Of a stretch of DNA of 64,000 bases, positions 49,922 to 60,335 are shown piece after piece. The translations under genes were made by a program, and so were the position numbers. Positions within the stretch are counted from its first letter, which is position 1. Each line of letters begins with the position of its first letter. The stretch spans positions 70,762 through 134,761 of the forward strand of contig PBAL01000008.1 in the NCBI GenBank assembly GCA_002715965.1, read 5' to 3'. Source of the stretch: Verrucomicrobiales bacterium (GTDB taxonomy: Bacteria > Verrucomicrobiota > Verrucomicrobiia > Limisphaerales > JAYPXF01). The notes under the pieces were generated by a model that was not told where the DNA came from, did not search any database, and saw nothing but the letters and a program-made list of their open reading frames with translations.

Positions 49922-50146
49922 GGGCTGAGGATATTATGAATCATGCGGCTGGCGATGATTCAACGATTTCCGACCAATGGCTTGGCATTTGGGGAATGTT
50001 TCATGGCAGGTTGTGCCGTGGAACCGTTGATCCAATCCCGCCTTAAATCGGCTGTGCTCGCTGATTTGCGAGACCTCGATTCGACCGGCCGTTTCACTCT
50101 AAGTGGAGGTTGAGCCGGGAGAGAGCTTCGTGTCAGTCTCTGCGCG

Positions 50147-52051
50147 ATGGGTGATATCATTGGCATTGATTTGGGAACGACGAATTCTTTGGTGGCGACG
50201 GTGGATTCCGGCTTCCCGTATGTGATTGCGAATTCTGACGGGGCGCGTTCGATTCCGTCGGTGGTTCAGTATTCGGCGGACGGGGGAGTGGTCGTAGGCC
50301 GGCAGGCAGATAACGCCCGGGTGTCGGATCCGTCGAGGACGGTCTATTCCGTGAAGCGGATGATCGGTGCGCGGTTCGGCGAGGATCTTGTCGCCGAGTT
50401 TTCTTATCGCGTGGCGGCCGGTGAAGGTGGAAAGGTCGTGGTCGGCGAAGAAGGGTTGGAAAAACGACCCGAGGAGGTTTCTGCGGAGGTTCTGCGGGAA
50501 TTGAAGCGCACGGCGGAACAGGATCTGGGGCGGGGAGTATCGCGAGCGGTAATTACCGTGCCGGCTTATTTCAATGATGCGCAACGACTCGCGACCAAGC
50601 AGGCCGGGGAATTGGCCGGTCTTACTGTTGAGCGAATCATCAACGAACCGACAGCTGCCGCGCTCGCATATGGGCTGGATCGGCTGAAGGAGAAATCGAA
50701 AATTGCGGTTTATGACTTGGGCGGTGGGACGTTTGATCTTTCGGTTCTGGAATTGAATGAAGGTGTTTTCCAAGTCCTGTCGACCAATGGGAATACGAGG
50801 CTTGGTGGGGACGATATCGATGCAGCGCTTACCCAGGAGATTTTGCGCCGGATCAAGAACGAACACGCTGAGTTCAAGGCAGATCCATCGACAATGTCTC
50901 GCATCCGTGAAGCGTGTGAGTCTGCGAAGAAGGCGTTATCGGATGAGAACGAGTGCAAATTGTCCCTGCCGTTCCTGACGCCTTCAGTGAGTTTTGAGAC
51001 CACGGTTACAAGAGACGAACTCGACGGGGTTTCCAAATTGATCGTTGAGAGAACGCGCGCCCACTGTCTGCGTTCACTCAGCGATGCGAAGTTGGAAGCG
51101 AAAGAGCTCGATCAGGTGATCCTGGTGGGCGGCCAGACGCGGATGCCGCTGGTGCGTCGACTGGTCTCGGAATGGTTTGCCTGTTCGGAATTCGAGGAAA
51201 CACGCGGCGAATTGCGTGTGGGAGAAGAATACCACACCAGCGATGGCCCGGAGTTGAATACGAGCCAGAATCCGGATGAAGCCATCGCTCTCGGTGCTGC
51301 GATCCAGGCGGAGATTCTGGCGGGTGGGTTCAAGGATGTGCTGTTGCTGGATGTGACTCCGCTTTCACTGGGCATCGAGACCTTTGGTGGATTGATGAAC
51401 GTGATCATTCCGCGGAATACCACCATTCCGGTGAAGGCAGGCGAAGTGTTCACGACCGCGGTGGACAATCAGCGTGAGATGTTGATTCACGTGCTGCAGG
51501 GTGAGCGTGAGCGTTCGAAGGACAACTGGAGTCTGGGGAAGTTCGCGATTGAGTTCGAAAAGGCGGCTCGTGCCGTGCCGCGGGTGGGAGTGCAGTTTGA
51601 GATCGATGCCAATGGAATACTGCAAGTCCTCGCGCGGGACACCAAGACCGGCAAGGAGAAGATCGTTCAGCTGCAGTCCGCGGTGGATGTGGATGACGCA
51701 GACGTTCAGCAGATGGTCGAGGAATCGGTGGAGCATGCGTTCAGCGATCTGCGTGCGCGCCGTTGGATCGAGGCGAAGTTGAAGGCGGAGGAAACGTTGT
51801 CCGCGGCGGAGAAAGGGATTGGCGAATGCGGGGATGAATTGCTTGGCGAACAGTTGCATGAATTGCAGCAGGCAATCGAGTGCGTCAAAGCTGTTCTGGC
51901 GGAAGCGGCTTCAAATGCGGAAGCGGTTGGATCGCCGGAACAGCTCAAAGAAGCACATCAAGCGCTGGACCACGCGTCCCAGCCCCTGGCTGAAGTATTA
52001 ATGGAACGTGCGATGGAAGAGATGCTGAAGCGACGCGGCCTGGTCAGCTGA
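50147..52051 (+). CDS. DnaK/Hsp70-family chaperone (paralogue)
   Basis: 634 residues. The ATPase domain is well conserved: [63 protein letters not shown] and [11 protein letters not shown]. The substrate-binding domain follows ([35 protein letters not shown]) and a helical lid. There is a small acidic insertion near residues 345-370 ([19 protein letters not shown]) not found in classical DnaK, and the tail lacks the usual glycine-rich, acidic end. HscA-like or a secondary DnaK is likely; no grpE, dnaJ or iscA genes are beside it. Confidence 0.9.
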   Translation: MGDIIGIDLGTTNSLVATVDSGFPYVIANSDGARSIPSVVQYSADGGVVVGRQADNARVSDPSRTVYSVKRMIGARFGEDLVAEFSYRVAAGEGGKVVVGEEGLEKRPEEVSAEVLRELKRTAEQDLGRGVSRAVITVPAYFNDAQRLATKQAGELAGLTVERIINEPTAAALAYGLDRLKEKSKIAVYDLGGGTFDLSVLELNEGVFQVLSTNGNTRLGGDDIDAALTQEILRRIKNEHAEFKADPSTMSRIREACESAKKALSDENECKLSLPFLTPSVSFETTVTRDELDGVSKLIVERTRAHCLRSLSDAKLEAKELDQVILVGGQTRMPLVRRLVSEWFACSEFEETRGELRVGEEYHTSDGPELNTSQNPDEAIALGAAIQAEILAGGFKDVLLLDVTPLSLGIETFGGLMNVIIPRNTTIPVKAGEVFTTAVDNQREMLIHVLQGERERSKDNWSLGKFAIEFEKAARAVPRVGVQFEIDANGILQVLARDTKTGKEKIVQLQSAVDVDDADVQQMVEESVEHAFSDLRARRWIEAKLKAEETLSAAEKGIGECGDELLGEQLHELQQAIECVKAVLAEAASNAEAVGSPEQLKEAHQALDHASQPLAEVLMERAMEEMLKRRGLVS

Positions 52052-52052
52052 G

Positions 52053-52790
52053 TCACTTTTTCTTGTCGAGATCCGAGAATGGGTTGTTGGAAAACTTCTG
52101 TCCGTCGTCCTTCTCGCCCTTGATCTTCACGGGGTTCTGCCCGTTTGGTTCATCTTGATGGTCGTCATCGTCATGATGATCATCGGGCAGTTCGTCTGGC
52201 GGCAGTTCGCGGCCGGCGTAAGGATTCTCGGCGCGTTGATTGCGCGGCTTGGGAGAAACCATCGCACTCAACGCACGTCCGGCGAATTTGGGGTCGGCAT
52301 CAGGGGTGCCCCAATCGTCGAGCTTGCCGATGAAATCCTGCACCCGTTGATAACCAATTTCCTTGTGGGCGAGTTCGCGCCCTCGGTAGCGGAGAATGAT
52401 CTTCACCTTCATGTCCTCGCAGAGGAACTGAATGGCATGAGCGGCCTTGATCTTGAAATCGTGGGGATCGATGCCCGGGCGCAGTTGGATCTCCTTCGTC
52501 TTGTTGGTGTGTTGATGCTTCTTGGCTTCCTTCTGTTTCTTCGAAAGCTCGTAGCAATACTTGCCGTAATCAACAATGCGACAGACCGGGGGACTTGCCT
52601 TGGCAGCGACTTCGACCAGATCCACGCCATGGCGGCGCGCCAACGCGATGGCATCCTGGGTTGGCAAGACTCCGACCTGCTGGCCGTCTATCCCTATGAC
52701 CCTCACTTCACGGGCTCGAATCTTCCCGTTTGTTCGAATGAATGGACCCCTTTGGCGCCGACGGTTTTTGTTACCGAAGGGCCGACTCAA
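52053..52790 (-). CDS. infC: Translation initiation factor IF-3 with His/Asp-rich tail
   Basis: 245 residues (usual length ~180). The start is a TTG at 52788-52790, the only in-frame start before an upstream stop, with a good ribosome binding site (GGGAGAG, 7 bases upstream). IF-3 marks: RAREVRVIGIDGQQVGVLPT, LVEVAAKASPPVCRIVDYGK, KEIQLRPGIDPHDFKIKA, VKIILRYRGRELAHKEIG. Residues ~195-245 add an acidic tail (PDDHHDDDDHQDE). infC genes often use rare start codons for autoregulation by IF-3 itself, which the TTG would fit. The usual downstream rpmI and rplT genes are not here; infC converges with the dnaK paralogue. Confidence 0.95.
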   Translation of the reverse strand: MSRPFGNKNRRRQRGPFIRTNGKIRAREVRVIGIDGQQVGVLPTQDAIALARRHGVDLVEVAAKASPPVCRIVDYGKYCYELSKKQKEAKKHQHTNKTKEIQLRPGIDPHDFKIKAAHAIQFLCEDMKVKIILRYRGRELAHKEIGYQRVQDFIGKLDDWGTPDADPKFAGRALSAMVSPKPRNQRAENPYAGRELPPDELPDDHHDDDDHQDEPNGQNPVKIKGEKDDGQKFSNNPFSDLDKKK

Positions 52791-52892
52791 GAGTAACTCT
52801 CCCGTTGTTCACGGCTGTGAACCGAACTTTGTTCTACCATATAAGCTTTAATCAGTGACGATTCTTTAGGCCCAAACATTCGGTAATTCAAG

Positions 52893-53108
52893 TCAAATCT
52901 CTATCAGCGAGAGCCTCAAGGGGATGGCGAGCTTGGCGGAGACTGTCTTGTCTGTCGCATAGGTTGCATAACAGATGTAACGGCCGTCGGGTGAAAATGA
53001 TTCAACATTATGGTAATTTGCCCAGTGCCGGACAGTCGGATCATGAGTCAGTTGCCCGACACCGAAGTTGCGTCCTGGAAGATTGAAGGAAGTGCCCTTG
53101 CCAGCCAT
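52893..53108 (-). pseudogene. Fragment of a PD40/TolB-like propeller protein
   Basis: 71 codons on the minus strand with one blade-like motif (WANYHNVESFSPDGRYICYA) and a run before it that fits the end of a larger protein (GRNFGVGQLTHDPTVRH). The SPDGRYI pattern is typical of WD40-like PD40 blades. The rest of the propeller and any start are absent. A gene remnant; the gap of 418 bases around it (52791-53208) shows nothing else. Confidence 0.45.
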
Positions 53109-53208
53109 TCGGAAGCGATTCCGAGCGCGGAGATTAGCGCGACAACAAGCTAAAGACGGGGCGGGTTCATGTCCGTGCCTTGCGTTCGAGTCAGGAACTC
53201 GGCCAAAC

Positions 53209-54462
53209 CTACTCAGTGGTTTTTCCCATCATTCGCATGTCGTTGCCGGTTGGTGACTGGAAGACGCGCAGGTCAAACTCCTGAACCACGGCCAGCAGAT
53301 GGTCGAAAATATCCGCAACGATCGCCTCGTAGGGAACCCATCGCTTCTCCTTGCTGAAGATATAGACCTCGATCGGTAAACCTTCGGCATTTGGTTTCAA
53401 CTGTCGCACGAGGAAAGTCAGGTCTTTCGAAATCTGCGGATGGTTATCCAGGTAGGCTTCGATGTAGGCGCGGAAGGTGCCCACGTTGGTGAGGCGACGC
53501 CCGTTGACTACTGAGGATACGTCCACCTTGGCATCGCTGTTGTGGGTGCTGATTTCCTGGTCCTTCTTTTTCAGGTATTCGGCGATAAACTGAATGTTAC
53601 TGAAGCGCTCCAGCATTTCAGTATCGCAGAATTTCACACTGTTCATGTCGATGCTCAGCGAACGTTTGATGCGTCTGCCACCGCTCTCAGACATGCTGCG
53701 CCAGTTCTTGAATGAACCGGCGATGAGCGTGTAGGTCGGAAGGGTGGTGATTGTGTTGTCGAAGTTTCGAATCTTTACCGTGGTCAATCCGACCTCCATC
53801 ACATCGCCGTCAATTCCCTGCGATGGCACTTCGATCCAATCGCCGCACGAAACCATCTTGTTGGCGGAGAGTTGGATGCCCGCAACGAACCCAAGAATCG
53901 CGTCCTTGAATACGAGCATTGTGACTGCGGAGAGCGCGCCTAATCCGGTGAGTAGTCCGGCCGGGGATTTCTGTAACACGATGGCGATGACGAAAATGCC
54001 ACCGAGGAAATAGATGACCACCTTGACCACCTGCAGAAAGCTAGTGATTGGAAAGCGTTTCGAGGCCTCAAACTTACGATAGATCGTCTGTATGCCGTTC
54101 AACGCCGCATCGAGCGTGGTGACTCCAACCATCACCATGTAGATCGAGGCGACGCTTTGCAGGAAGATCGCCAATCGAGGATAGGCTTGGCAAACGTCCG
54201 GACTGAGGTAGTGGATGGCGATTGCCGGCGCCATGCGCGCGAGGCGGTCGAATACCTTGGCTTCCACCAGCGCGTTGTCCCACTCATGTTTGGTTTTGCC
54301 TGCGACTGACTTGACCAGTTTGAGCAGAATGGACCGGGCGATTTTATTGGCGACGACGGCCAAAGTGACGGCGATGATCAGTCCCACCGCGGTTGCCGCG
54401 AGGACAGACGTGGATTCGCTCATCTCAGGCGTGCGCAACAGCCGCTGGAGGAATTTGAACAT
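53209..54462 (-). CDS. MscS-family mechanosensitive channel (YbdG-like)
   Basis: 417 residues with four or five membrane helices (VLAATAVGLIIAVTLAVVAN, ASIYMVMVGVTTL, VVIYFLGGIFVIAIVL) and the pore helix TGLGALSAVTMLVFKDAILG, followed by the MscS beta domain (VSCGDWIEVPSQGIDGDV, VKIRNFDNTITTLPTYTL). The C-terminal region has the longer insert typical of the YbdG (MscM) branch. It opens in response to membrane tension and relieves osmotic shock. Divergent from the AI-2E family gene at 54572. Confidence 0.92.
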   Translation of the reverse strand: MFKFLQRLLRTPEMSESTSVLAATAVGLIIAVTLAVVANKIARSILLKLVKSVAGKTKHEWDNALVEAKVFDRLARMAPAIAIHYLSPDVCQAYPRLAIFLQSVASIYMVMVGVTTLDAALNGIQTIYRKFEASKRFPITSFLQVVKVVIYFLGGIFVIAIVLQKSPAGLLTGLGALSAVTMLVFKDAILGFVAGIQLSANKMVSCGDWIEVPSQGIDGDVMEVGLTTVKIRNFDNTITTLPTYTLIAGSFKNWRSMSESGGRRIKRSLSIDMNSVKFCDTEMLERFSNIQFIAEYLKKKDQEISTHNSDAKVDVSSVVNGRRLTNVGTFRAYIEAYLDNHPQISKDLTFLVRQLKPNAEGLPIEVYIFSKEKRWVPYEAIVADIFDHLLAVVQEFDLRVFQSPTGNDMRMMGKTTE

Positions 54463-54571
54463 GCGCCGAGTTTAGCCGTTTGATTCGTGGATTGTCGCCA
54501 AATTTTGAGCCTATCGGCGCGGCTTTGCCGTTGAACCGGATAGAGCCTGCTTCTATCGTCGCGACACATCC

Positions 54572-55885
54572 ATGAGTGTTGACCCCAAGAAATCCACGGC
54601 AGGCGCGTTTAACTTCGGTCGACTGCTGGTTTACACGGCGTCCTTCATGATTGTGATCGCCGGTCTGCGCGAGGCGGCTTCCTTCCTGATACCGGTCCTC
54701 ATGGCGGTGTTCGTTGCAATTCTTTTGGCTCCACCGTTTTTCAGTCTGCAGAAACGCATGCCGGCGTGGGCAGCGCTGGCCGTGATGATTGCCGGGATGC
54801 TGTTTCTTGCGGTTGGATTCGTTGGCCTGATCAGTGGGGCGGTTGATCAGTTTGAGGAAAACCTGGGAAGCTATCGTTCCAAGGTTCAAGATAAGCGGGA
54901 CGCACTCGCCGGTTGGGTGGCAGAGCAGGAGAAGCAACATGCCTGGCTGCGCAACATCGCAATCAAGATGTACCCGGATGAGGAAGAAGCGAACGACTCG
55001 GAATCCGCGAAAGGCGACACCAATGCTGCGCCGACAACCAACAATATCGCCACCAACACGGCTGGTTCAATCGATGGTTACGGCGATAGCGGTGGTGGGG
55101 GCCAGTCCACACCCAAGCCCGACGATGAAACACTGAAAGAAGAGGAATTTGAATCCAAGCTCGCTGCTCACCTCAACGGCAGTATGACCGGCGGTATGAA
55201 CGTGAACCTGTTGATTGATCTGGGCAAGAAGGTCGCGCAGGAACTGGGTAATTTGCTCGGGCAGACCTTTCTGGTTGTTCTCTACGTGATTTTCATTTTG
55301 CTCGAAGCCTCCATTGTCCCGGCGAAAGTGCGCAACCTGCCGGGCATGACCGAGGAGAACTGGAAACGCCTGGAAGCCACCGTTGAAGGTGTTCGCAGCT
55401 ACACCGCCATCAAGACCTGGCTCAGTTTGTTCACGGGCTTCCTCGTCTGGATGATGCTGACCTACCTGGGCGTGTCGTATGCAATCCTGTTTGGATTGCT
55501 TGCATTCATCCTCAACTACATTCCGAACGTGGGTTCATTGATCGCAGCGATACCTGCTGTACTGGTGGCATTCCTCGAATTGGAACCCTGGTGGCTTACC
55601 TTGGTGGTGGTTGCCGGTTACGTGATAGTCAACACAGTTGTTGGCAACGTCATCGAACCCAAGGTCCTCGACAGCGGCCTCGGACTGTCCGCGTCCATCA
55701 TCGTCGTGACCATGGTGTTCTGGAGTTTTGTCCTCGGTCCGGTTGGTATGTTGCTTTCGGTGCCGCTCACCATGATCGCCAAGATCGCACTGGATGCCAG
55801 CAACGACACCCAGTGGATTGGCGCGATGATGGGTTCCGGTGATGATCCACCGGAGGAACCTGCTGAGCCGGAAGCAACCGCGTAG
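54572..55885 (+). CDS. AI-2E family transporter (TqsA/PerM type)
   Basis: 437 residues. Eight membrane helices are expected; seen ones include ASFLIPVLMAVFVAILLAPP, AALAVMIAGMLFLAVGFVGL, TFLVVLYVIFILLEASIV, YAILFGLLAFILNYIPNVGS and LVVVAGYVIVN. LNYIPNVGSLIA and NVIEPKVL are family hallmarks (the usual block is L.YIPNiGs..a). A long cytoplasmic insertion at about residues 150-190 is low-complexity and acidic (DGYGDSGGGGQ). The family includes AI-2 exporters and Na+/H+ antiporters; the real substrate is usually unknown. Confidence 0.9.
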   Translation: MSVDPKKSTAGAFNFGRLLVYTASFMIVIAGLREAASFLIPVLMAVFVAILLAPPFFSLQKRMPAWAALAVMIAGMLFLAVGFVGLISGAVDQFEENLGSYRSKVQDKRDALAGWVAEQEKQHAWLRNIAIKMYPDEEEANDSESAKGDTNAAPTTNNIATNTAGSIDGYGDSGGGGQSTPKPDDETLKEEEFESKLAAHLNGSMTGGMNVNLLIDLGKKVAQELGNLLGQTFLVVLYVIFILLEASIVPAKVRNLPGMTEENWKRLEATVEGVRSYTAIKTWLSLFTGFLVWMMLTYLGVSYAILFGLLAFILNYIPNVGSLIAAIPAVLVAFLELEPWWLTLVVVAGYVIVNTVVGNVIEPKVLDSGLGLSASIIVVTMVFWSFVLGPVGMLLSVPLTMIAKIALDASNDTQWIGAMMGSGDDPPEEPAEPEATA

Positions 55886-55890
55886 AATCC

Positions 55891-57279
55891 TCAGTTGCCG
55901 GGATCGCTCAGTCGTTCGTTCAACTCGTGGACTTTTCGGATGATCCTGTCCTCCGATGACTCATGCCAATAGGCCGGATGAACCGTGGTCCTGAAAAATC
56001 GCATTGAACTTCCCGATTCGTAACCGCCTTCCAACAACACCCGTTTGCTCGGGATATAGGCCATTACGTCATTGGAATAACCGGCTACCCAGACACGCGG
56101 CCCCTTGATCTCGCGCTTCAGCCGGAGTGAATAATCGACCACAGTTTCCCCGCCGAGTGCCACCAGCGTGAGCTGATCTCCGAAACGCACAACCTGCACG
56201 GGGAACGGATACGATTCCCGCAACTTGCCATTGGCATTCAGTTCGTCCAGCAGTGCTTCCGCGTAGCTGGCATCGAAACGGTTCTTCGACTTCGCCCGCT
56301 CTCTGAGCTCTTCGCGCGTCGGAGGCTTCGCGTAATTCAAGGGCACGCTTTCATAGGCGGCATTGAGCGAACCCTTCAGTGTCGTCGGATTGGCGATCAT
56401 CGCGGCTTCAACTGCGGTTGCCAGGGAGCGACCATGCATCTTCGCGAGTTCGAGGGTGCGACGCGGGTAAGGGTTTTGATCCGCCCCGCAGCCGGTCATG
56501 AAGAGCGCCGTCACACCCGGATTGTCCGCCTCGAAGTACTCCTGCGCATAGCCGGCGTAATCTCCATTCCATTGTTGGAAACCCAGTGTCGTGTTGTGAC
56601 ATGCGTATCCGAACAGAACGGCACGCATCTTTTTGTCCGGTCCATCAATCCGCAGCACGGGGACATCATGATCAACCGGGCCATCGTGATTCGGACTGTT
56701 GATGAAGCGTTCTCCGATCGGCAAACGCCGGTTCATTGCAAACCCGCAACGCGCCTGTCCGAAGGAGAGTCGGGCAGGGGAGAGGTCTGCCAATGCCGCG
56801 TCGATCAACGTGTTGAGTTCGGCTTCCAGCCATTTGTAGTAGGCGATCATCGTGTCGGCGTCACTCGGGTAGATAGATCGGTTGGTTGCCTTCCGAATGC
56901 GGATCTCAGGTCCGCAATGGGTGTGCGAACAGTTCATCAACAGGCCTGACGGAGGAAGTCCGTGGCGTTGCTCCAACGCTTTTTCGATCGAATCCCGCAT
57001 TGGCCGCGAAACGATGATGAGGTCCATGGTGACGATTACCAGTCGCGTGCCTTTCTGTTCTTGGATCGCGAGAGCTTTCGCGAACAGGTCTTGGGATTTC
57101 CCTTCTGCCGGCGCTTTGCGTCCCGCGTATCCCGCCATCCACAGCGGTTTGTCTGGTGTCAGCACTGTTCGTGATACACCGGCCTTCCAATGGAGATCCT
57201 GCGCAGCTGTGGATTGCAGGCCTAACAGGAGGAAACAAATGAACGTGTATCGTGCGGCTGATCTCATGGACGGATTCAA
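55891..57279 (-). CDS. Neutral/alkaline ceramidase-like protein
   Basis: 462 residues with a signal peptide (FICFLLLGLQSTAA), beginning GVSRTVLTPDKPLWMAGYAG, the hallmark of the neutral/alkaline ceramidase N-terminal family (zinc-amidase). Metal-binding residues are seen in CSHTHCGPEI and FGYACHNTTL, and the second half in GYSNDVMAYIPS. It would hydrolyse the amide of ceramide-like lipids or a related acyl-amide outside the cell. Shorter than eukaryotic ceramidases (~750 residues) and lacking the C-terminal domain, as is common in PVC bacteria. The start at 57279 or 57267 is equally plausible. Confidence 0.8.
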   Translation of the reverse strand: MNPSMRSAARYTFICFLLLGLQSTAAQDLHWKAGVSRTVLTPDKPLWMAGYAGRKAPAEGKSQDLFAKALAIQEQKGTRLVIVTMDLIIVSRPMRDSIEKALEQRHGLPPSGLLMNCSHTHCGPEIRIRKATNRSIYPSDADTMIAYYKWLEAELNTLIDAALADLSPARLSFGQARCGFAMNRRLPIGERFINSPNHDGPVDHDVPVLRIDGPDKKMRAVLFGYACHNTTLGFQQWNGDYAGYAQEYFEADNPGVTALFMTGCGADQNPYPRRTLELAKMHGRSLATAVEAAMIANPTTLKGSLNAAYESVPLNYAKPPTREELRERAKSKNRFDASYAEALLDELNANGKLRESYPFPVQVVRFGDQLTLVALGGETVVDYSLRLKREIKGPRVWVAGYSNDVMAYIPSKRVLLEGGYESGSSMRFFRTTVHPAYWHESSEDRIIRKVHELNERLSDPGN

Positions 57280-57381
57280 GGGCCGGATGCGAACGGATGC
57301 AAGCCGATGTGCGTACTCTGATTACAATTGCCGGTCGACTTGGTAATTCAGTCGCGCGGTAATCGGATGTGTAATCGGCCC

Positions 57382-57741
57382 ATGTCTAGGAAGGATGAAC
57401 TCACCAAGGACCTTGTTTTCATTGGACTTAATCGGCGCGTAGCTGCCGTGAACTCGAACAACGGTGAAATCGTTTGGGAATGGAAGGCACCGAAGGGCAG
57501 TGGATTTGTCAACGTCCTGCCGATTGAAGGAAATCGACTGATCGTTTCCGTGATGGGCTATACCTATTGCCTGGATGCCACCAACGGTAGGCAGTTCTGG
57601 TACAACGGGTTGTCTGGATTCGGGATCGGTGTGGCGTCCCTGACCACGATGTCCAATTCCGGCGCAAATAGCGCAGCTGCGGCTGCTGCGTTGCATGCAC
57701 AAGCTGCGGCCAACAGTGCGAGCGCCGCGGGAGCCAGTTGA
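57382..57741 (+). CDS. Small PQQ-like beta-propeller repeat protein
   Basis: 119 residues from the ATG at 57382. It shows two PQQ-type blades (FIGLNRRVAAVNSNNGEIVW, YTYCLDATNGRQFWYNG) and then an Ala/Asn/Ser-rich tail (SAAAAAALHAQAAANSASAA). There is no signal peptide. Complete short proteins of this kind are found in PVC genomes, so it need not be a fragment. Function unknown. It lies 79 bases upstream of the third cytochrome-DUF1549 gene and might be in the same transcript. Confidence 0.55.
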   Translation: MSRKDELTKDLVFIGLNRRVAAVNSNNGEIVWEWKAPKGSGFVNVLPIEGNRLIVSVMGYTYCLDATNGRQFWYNGLSGFGIGVASLTTMSNSGANSAAAAAALHAQAAANSASAAGAS

Positions 57742-57820
57742 ATCTTCGGAACTCCGGCAAGAACGGTGACGGCCAGCTTCTCATTGCTCGGGTCGTTGGC
57801 CGGTGCTAGAACGATTCCGA

Positions 57821-60334
57821 ATGAATTGCCCGCGAAATCTCCGTCACATCCCTGCTCTGGTAGTGCTGTCGATCGGATGCAGTTTGGCGAGCGCGGATCA
57901 GGGACTTCACTTCTTCGAACAGGAAGTTCGTCCACTGTTGGTCGAGCATTGCTACTCCTGCCATTCAGCTTCGGAGAAAATCAAGGGCGGGCTTTCGCTC
58001 GATTCACGATCGGGTTGGCAGAACGGGGGCGACAGCGGGCCTTCTATCGTTGCGGGCAATCCAGAAGCGAGCCTTCTCCTTAAAGCAGTGCGCTACGCGG
58101 AGAAGGATCTGCAAATGCCTCCGAAGGAAAAGTTACCTTCAACCAAGATCGAAATCCTGCGCAAGTGGATCGCCATGGGCGCGCCGGATCCAAGGGAACA
58201 AGCGGCTTCAAGCGAAGAGGTGTCCACGGCCATCGCGGCAAATGATCTCTGGTCGTTCCAAGCGTTGAAGAAGACAGAACCGCCAGCCATTCAACTTGCT
58301 GCTTGGTCCACCAATGCGATCGATCGCTACGTCCTCTCGCGTCTCAAAGCCGCAGGTCTGCCGCCTGCAAAGCCGGCCAAACGTCAACTCCTCTTGAGAC
58401 GCCTGCATCTCGACCTCGCTGGTTTGCCTCCAATGCCCGAAGAACTTTCCGCGAACGCGCGCATCGAAGCCGTTGTGGACAAACTGCTCGCGAGCGATTC
58501 GTTCGGAGACCGCTGGGCGCGTCATTGGCTCGATCTCACTGCTTACGCCGACACGATGGGTATCGGACGGGCGATTCCCGCGATCGAGGCTTGGCGATAC
58601 CGCGACTACGTGATCAACGCTTTTAACACGGACAAACCTTTCGATGAATTCATCCGACAACAGGTTTCAGGCGACATCAAGATTCCGGCCGCACCTGGAA
58701 TTTCTGAAGGCCCTGATCCCACGGCAGAGGACATCATTGCCACCGGGTTCCTGGCGATAGGTCCATGGGAATTGGTGGGCGGAGACAAGCCGCAATTGCG
58801 AATGGACATCGTGGATCGACAGCTCAATCGGATGGGAAAGGCTTTCCTCGGGATGACCTTCGAATGCGCCCGATGTCACGATCACAAATTCGATCCGGTA
58901 TCCCAGCATGACTACTACGCCTTGGCAGGGATTTTCAAAAGCACTGTCACCTTGAACGGCCGCATAAACGGCGTCTTCAGCGACATCAACAAAACACAGC
59001 TTCCCGAGACGGCGGACGAACTCATCGCCCGCGCGGAACGAATCAAACAGCACAATGCCTCCGTCGCGGCTGCACACTCAGCGCGCAAAGTAGCGCTGAA
59101 ACAAATGGAGGAACTCAAGAAGCAGATAGATGCCACCCAAAAACGCCTTGCCGAAACGGTTACTGGTGAAGACAAGACAGCATTGGAAAAATCACTGGTT
59201 GAATTCGAAGAGAAACACGCGGACGCCAGTCGGAAATCCGCCCGCCAACGTGAATTGGCGGCCGCTCTGAAACACATCCGCCATTCACGTACCAAGTCTC
59301 TCGCGTATGCCGTTCGCGACACACCGGAACCGGAAGATGCGCAAATCAACATCCGTGGAAGTGCCCATCAACTCGGGCCGGTTGTTCGTCGAGGGTTCCC
59401 CCACAATATCGCCCCCACCGACAAGCCGGCGTTTACCCGTGGCAGCAGCGGTCGGATCCAGCTCGCCCATTGGCTGGCCGACAATCGCAACCCGTTGACC
59501 GCCCGCGTTTGGGTCAATCGTGTGTGGCATCATCTTTTCGGTGCCGGCTTGGTTCGCACCGTCGATAACTTCGGTGCCAAGGGGGAACAACCGAGTCATC
59601 CGGAACTGCTTGATCATCTCGCTGCCGAGTTCATGACGAACGGTTGGTCGACCAAGAAGCTTGTACGGCAAATCGTCCTCTCCAAAACCTGGCAACAGGC
59701 CTCAATCAACCCTTCCGCCTTGGAGGCCGGGGTGAAGGACTTCGATCCCGACAACCGTCTACTCTGGCGTGCCAATCGTCGCCGGCTCGAAGCCGAGGCA
59801 ATTCGCGATTCCATGCTCTTCGTGAGTGGCCAATTGGACACTGGACGAGGAGGCCCTTCACTGCCATACGAAGAACCCGGAGCGTTTCGTGCCGGTGGTA
59901 CCGGACAATTCCCGGACAATGCCCGGATGGCCGAGTCCATAAAGAATCGGCGAACAATCTATCTGCCACAGAAACGCAAAGGCCCGTTCAGCGCAATCGA
60001 CTTCATAAACGCCTTTGATCTCCCCGACAACAACCACGAAACCGGCCGCCGAACCGTGACCGCTGTTCCCACCCAGGCCCTTTATCTCGCCAACTCCAAA
60101 TTCATCCAATCCTGTGCCGATGCGCTCTACAAACGCTTCGCAGATCACTCAGCGGGGCGACGCATCAACGAGATTTACCTCCACACACTTGGCCGCAGAC
60201 CGCACACGGATGAAATCAAACAAGCCATCGACTTTATCGAAGGACTCCGTCAATCGCTGGGATCCGAAGAAAAGGCTTGGTCCCGCTTCTGCCAATCCAT
60301 CTTAATGACCAACGAATTCCTGTTTCGTAGCTGA
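57821..60334 (+). CDS. Planctomycete-type cytochrome C - DUF1549 - DUF1553 protein (third pair)
   Basis: 837 residues from the ATG at 57821 (a GTG 6 codons earlier is possible) with a signal peptide (IPALVVLSIGCSLASA). PSCyt1: CYSCH (Cys44, Cys47, His48) and QMPPKEKLP. DUF1549: LAGLPPMPEELSANA and RHWLDLTAYADTMG, then FECARCHDHKFDPVSQ (second CxxCH). A coiled coil is predicted around residues 410-490 (QMEELKKQIDATQKRLAET). DUF1553: RVWVNRVWHHLFGAGLVRTV. Ends one base before the DUF1501 gene at 60336, a tight operon. Confidence 0.94.
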   Translation: MNCPRNLRHIPALVVLSIGCSLASADQGLHFFEQEVRPLLVEHCYSCHSASEKIKGGLSLDSRSGWQNGGDSGPSIVAGNPEASLLLKAVRYAEKDLQMPPKEKLPSTKIEILRKWIAMGAPDPREQAASSEEVSTAIAANDLWSFQALKKTEPPAIQLAAWSTNAIDRYVLSRLKAAGLPPAKPAKRQLLLRRLHLDLAGLPPMPEELSANARIEAVVDKLLASDSFGDRWARHWLDLTAYADTMGIGRAIPAIEAWRYRDYVINAFNTDKPFDEFIRQQVSGDIKIPAAPGISEGPDPTAEDIIATGFLAIGPWELVGGDKPQLRMDIVDRQLNRMGKAFLGMTFECARCHDHKFDPVSQHDYYALAGIFKSTVTLNGRINGVFSDINKTQLPETADELIARAERIKQHNASVAAAHSARKVALKQMEELKKQIDATQKRLAETVTGEDKTALEKSLVEFEEKHADASRKSARQRELAAALKHIRHSRTKSLAYAVRDTPEPEDAQINIRGSAHQLGPVVRRGFPHNIAPTDKPAFTRGSSGRIQLAHWLADNRNPLTARVWVNRVWHHLFGAGLVRTVDNFGAKGEQPSHPELLDHLAAEFMTNGWSTKKLVRQIVLSKTWQQASINPSALEAGVKDFDPDNRLLWRANRRRLEAEAIRDSMLFVSGQLDTGRGGPSLPYEEPGAFRAGGTGQFPDNARMAESIKNRRTIYLPQKRKGPFSAIDFINAFDLPDNNHETGRRTVTAVPTQALYLANSKFIQSCADALYKRFADHSAGRRINEIYLHTLGRRPHTDEIKQAIDFIEGLRQSLGSEEKAWSRFCQSILMTNEFLFRS

Positions 60335-60335
60335 G

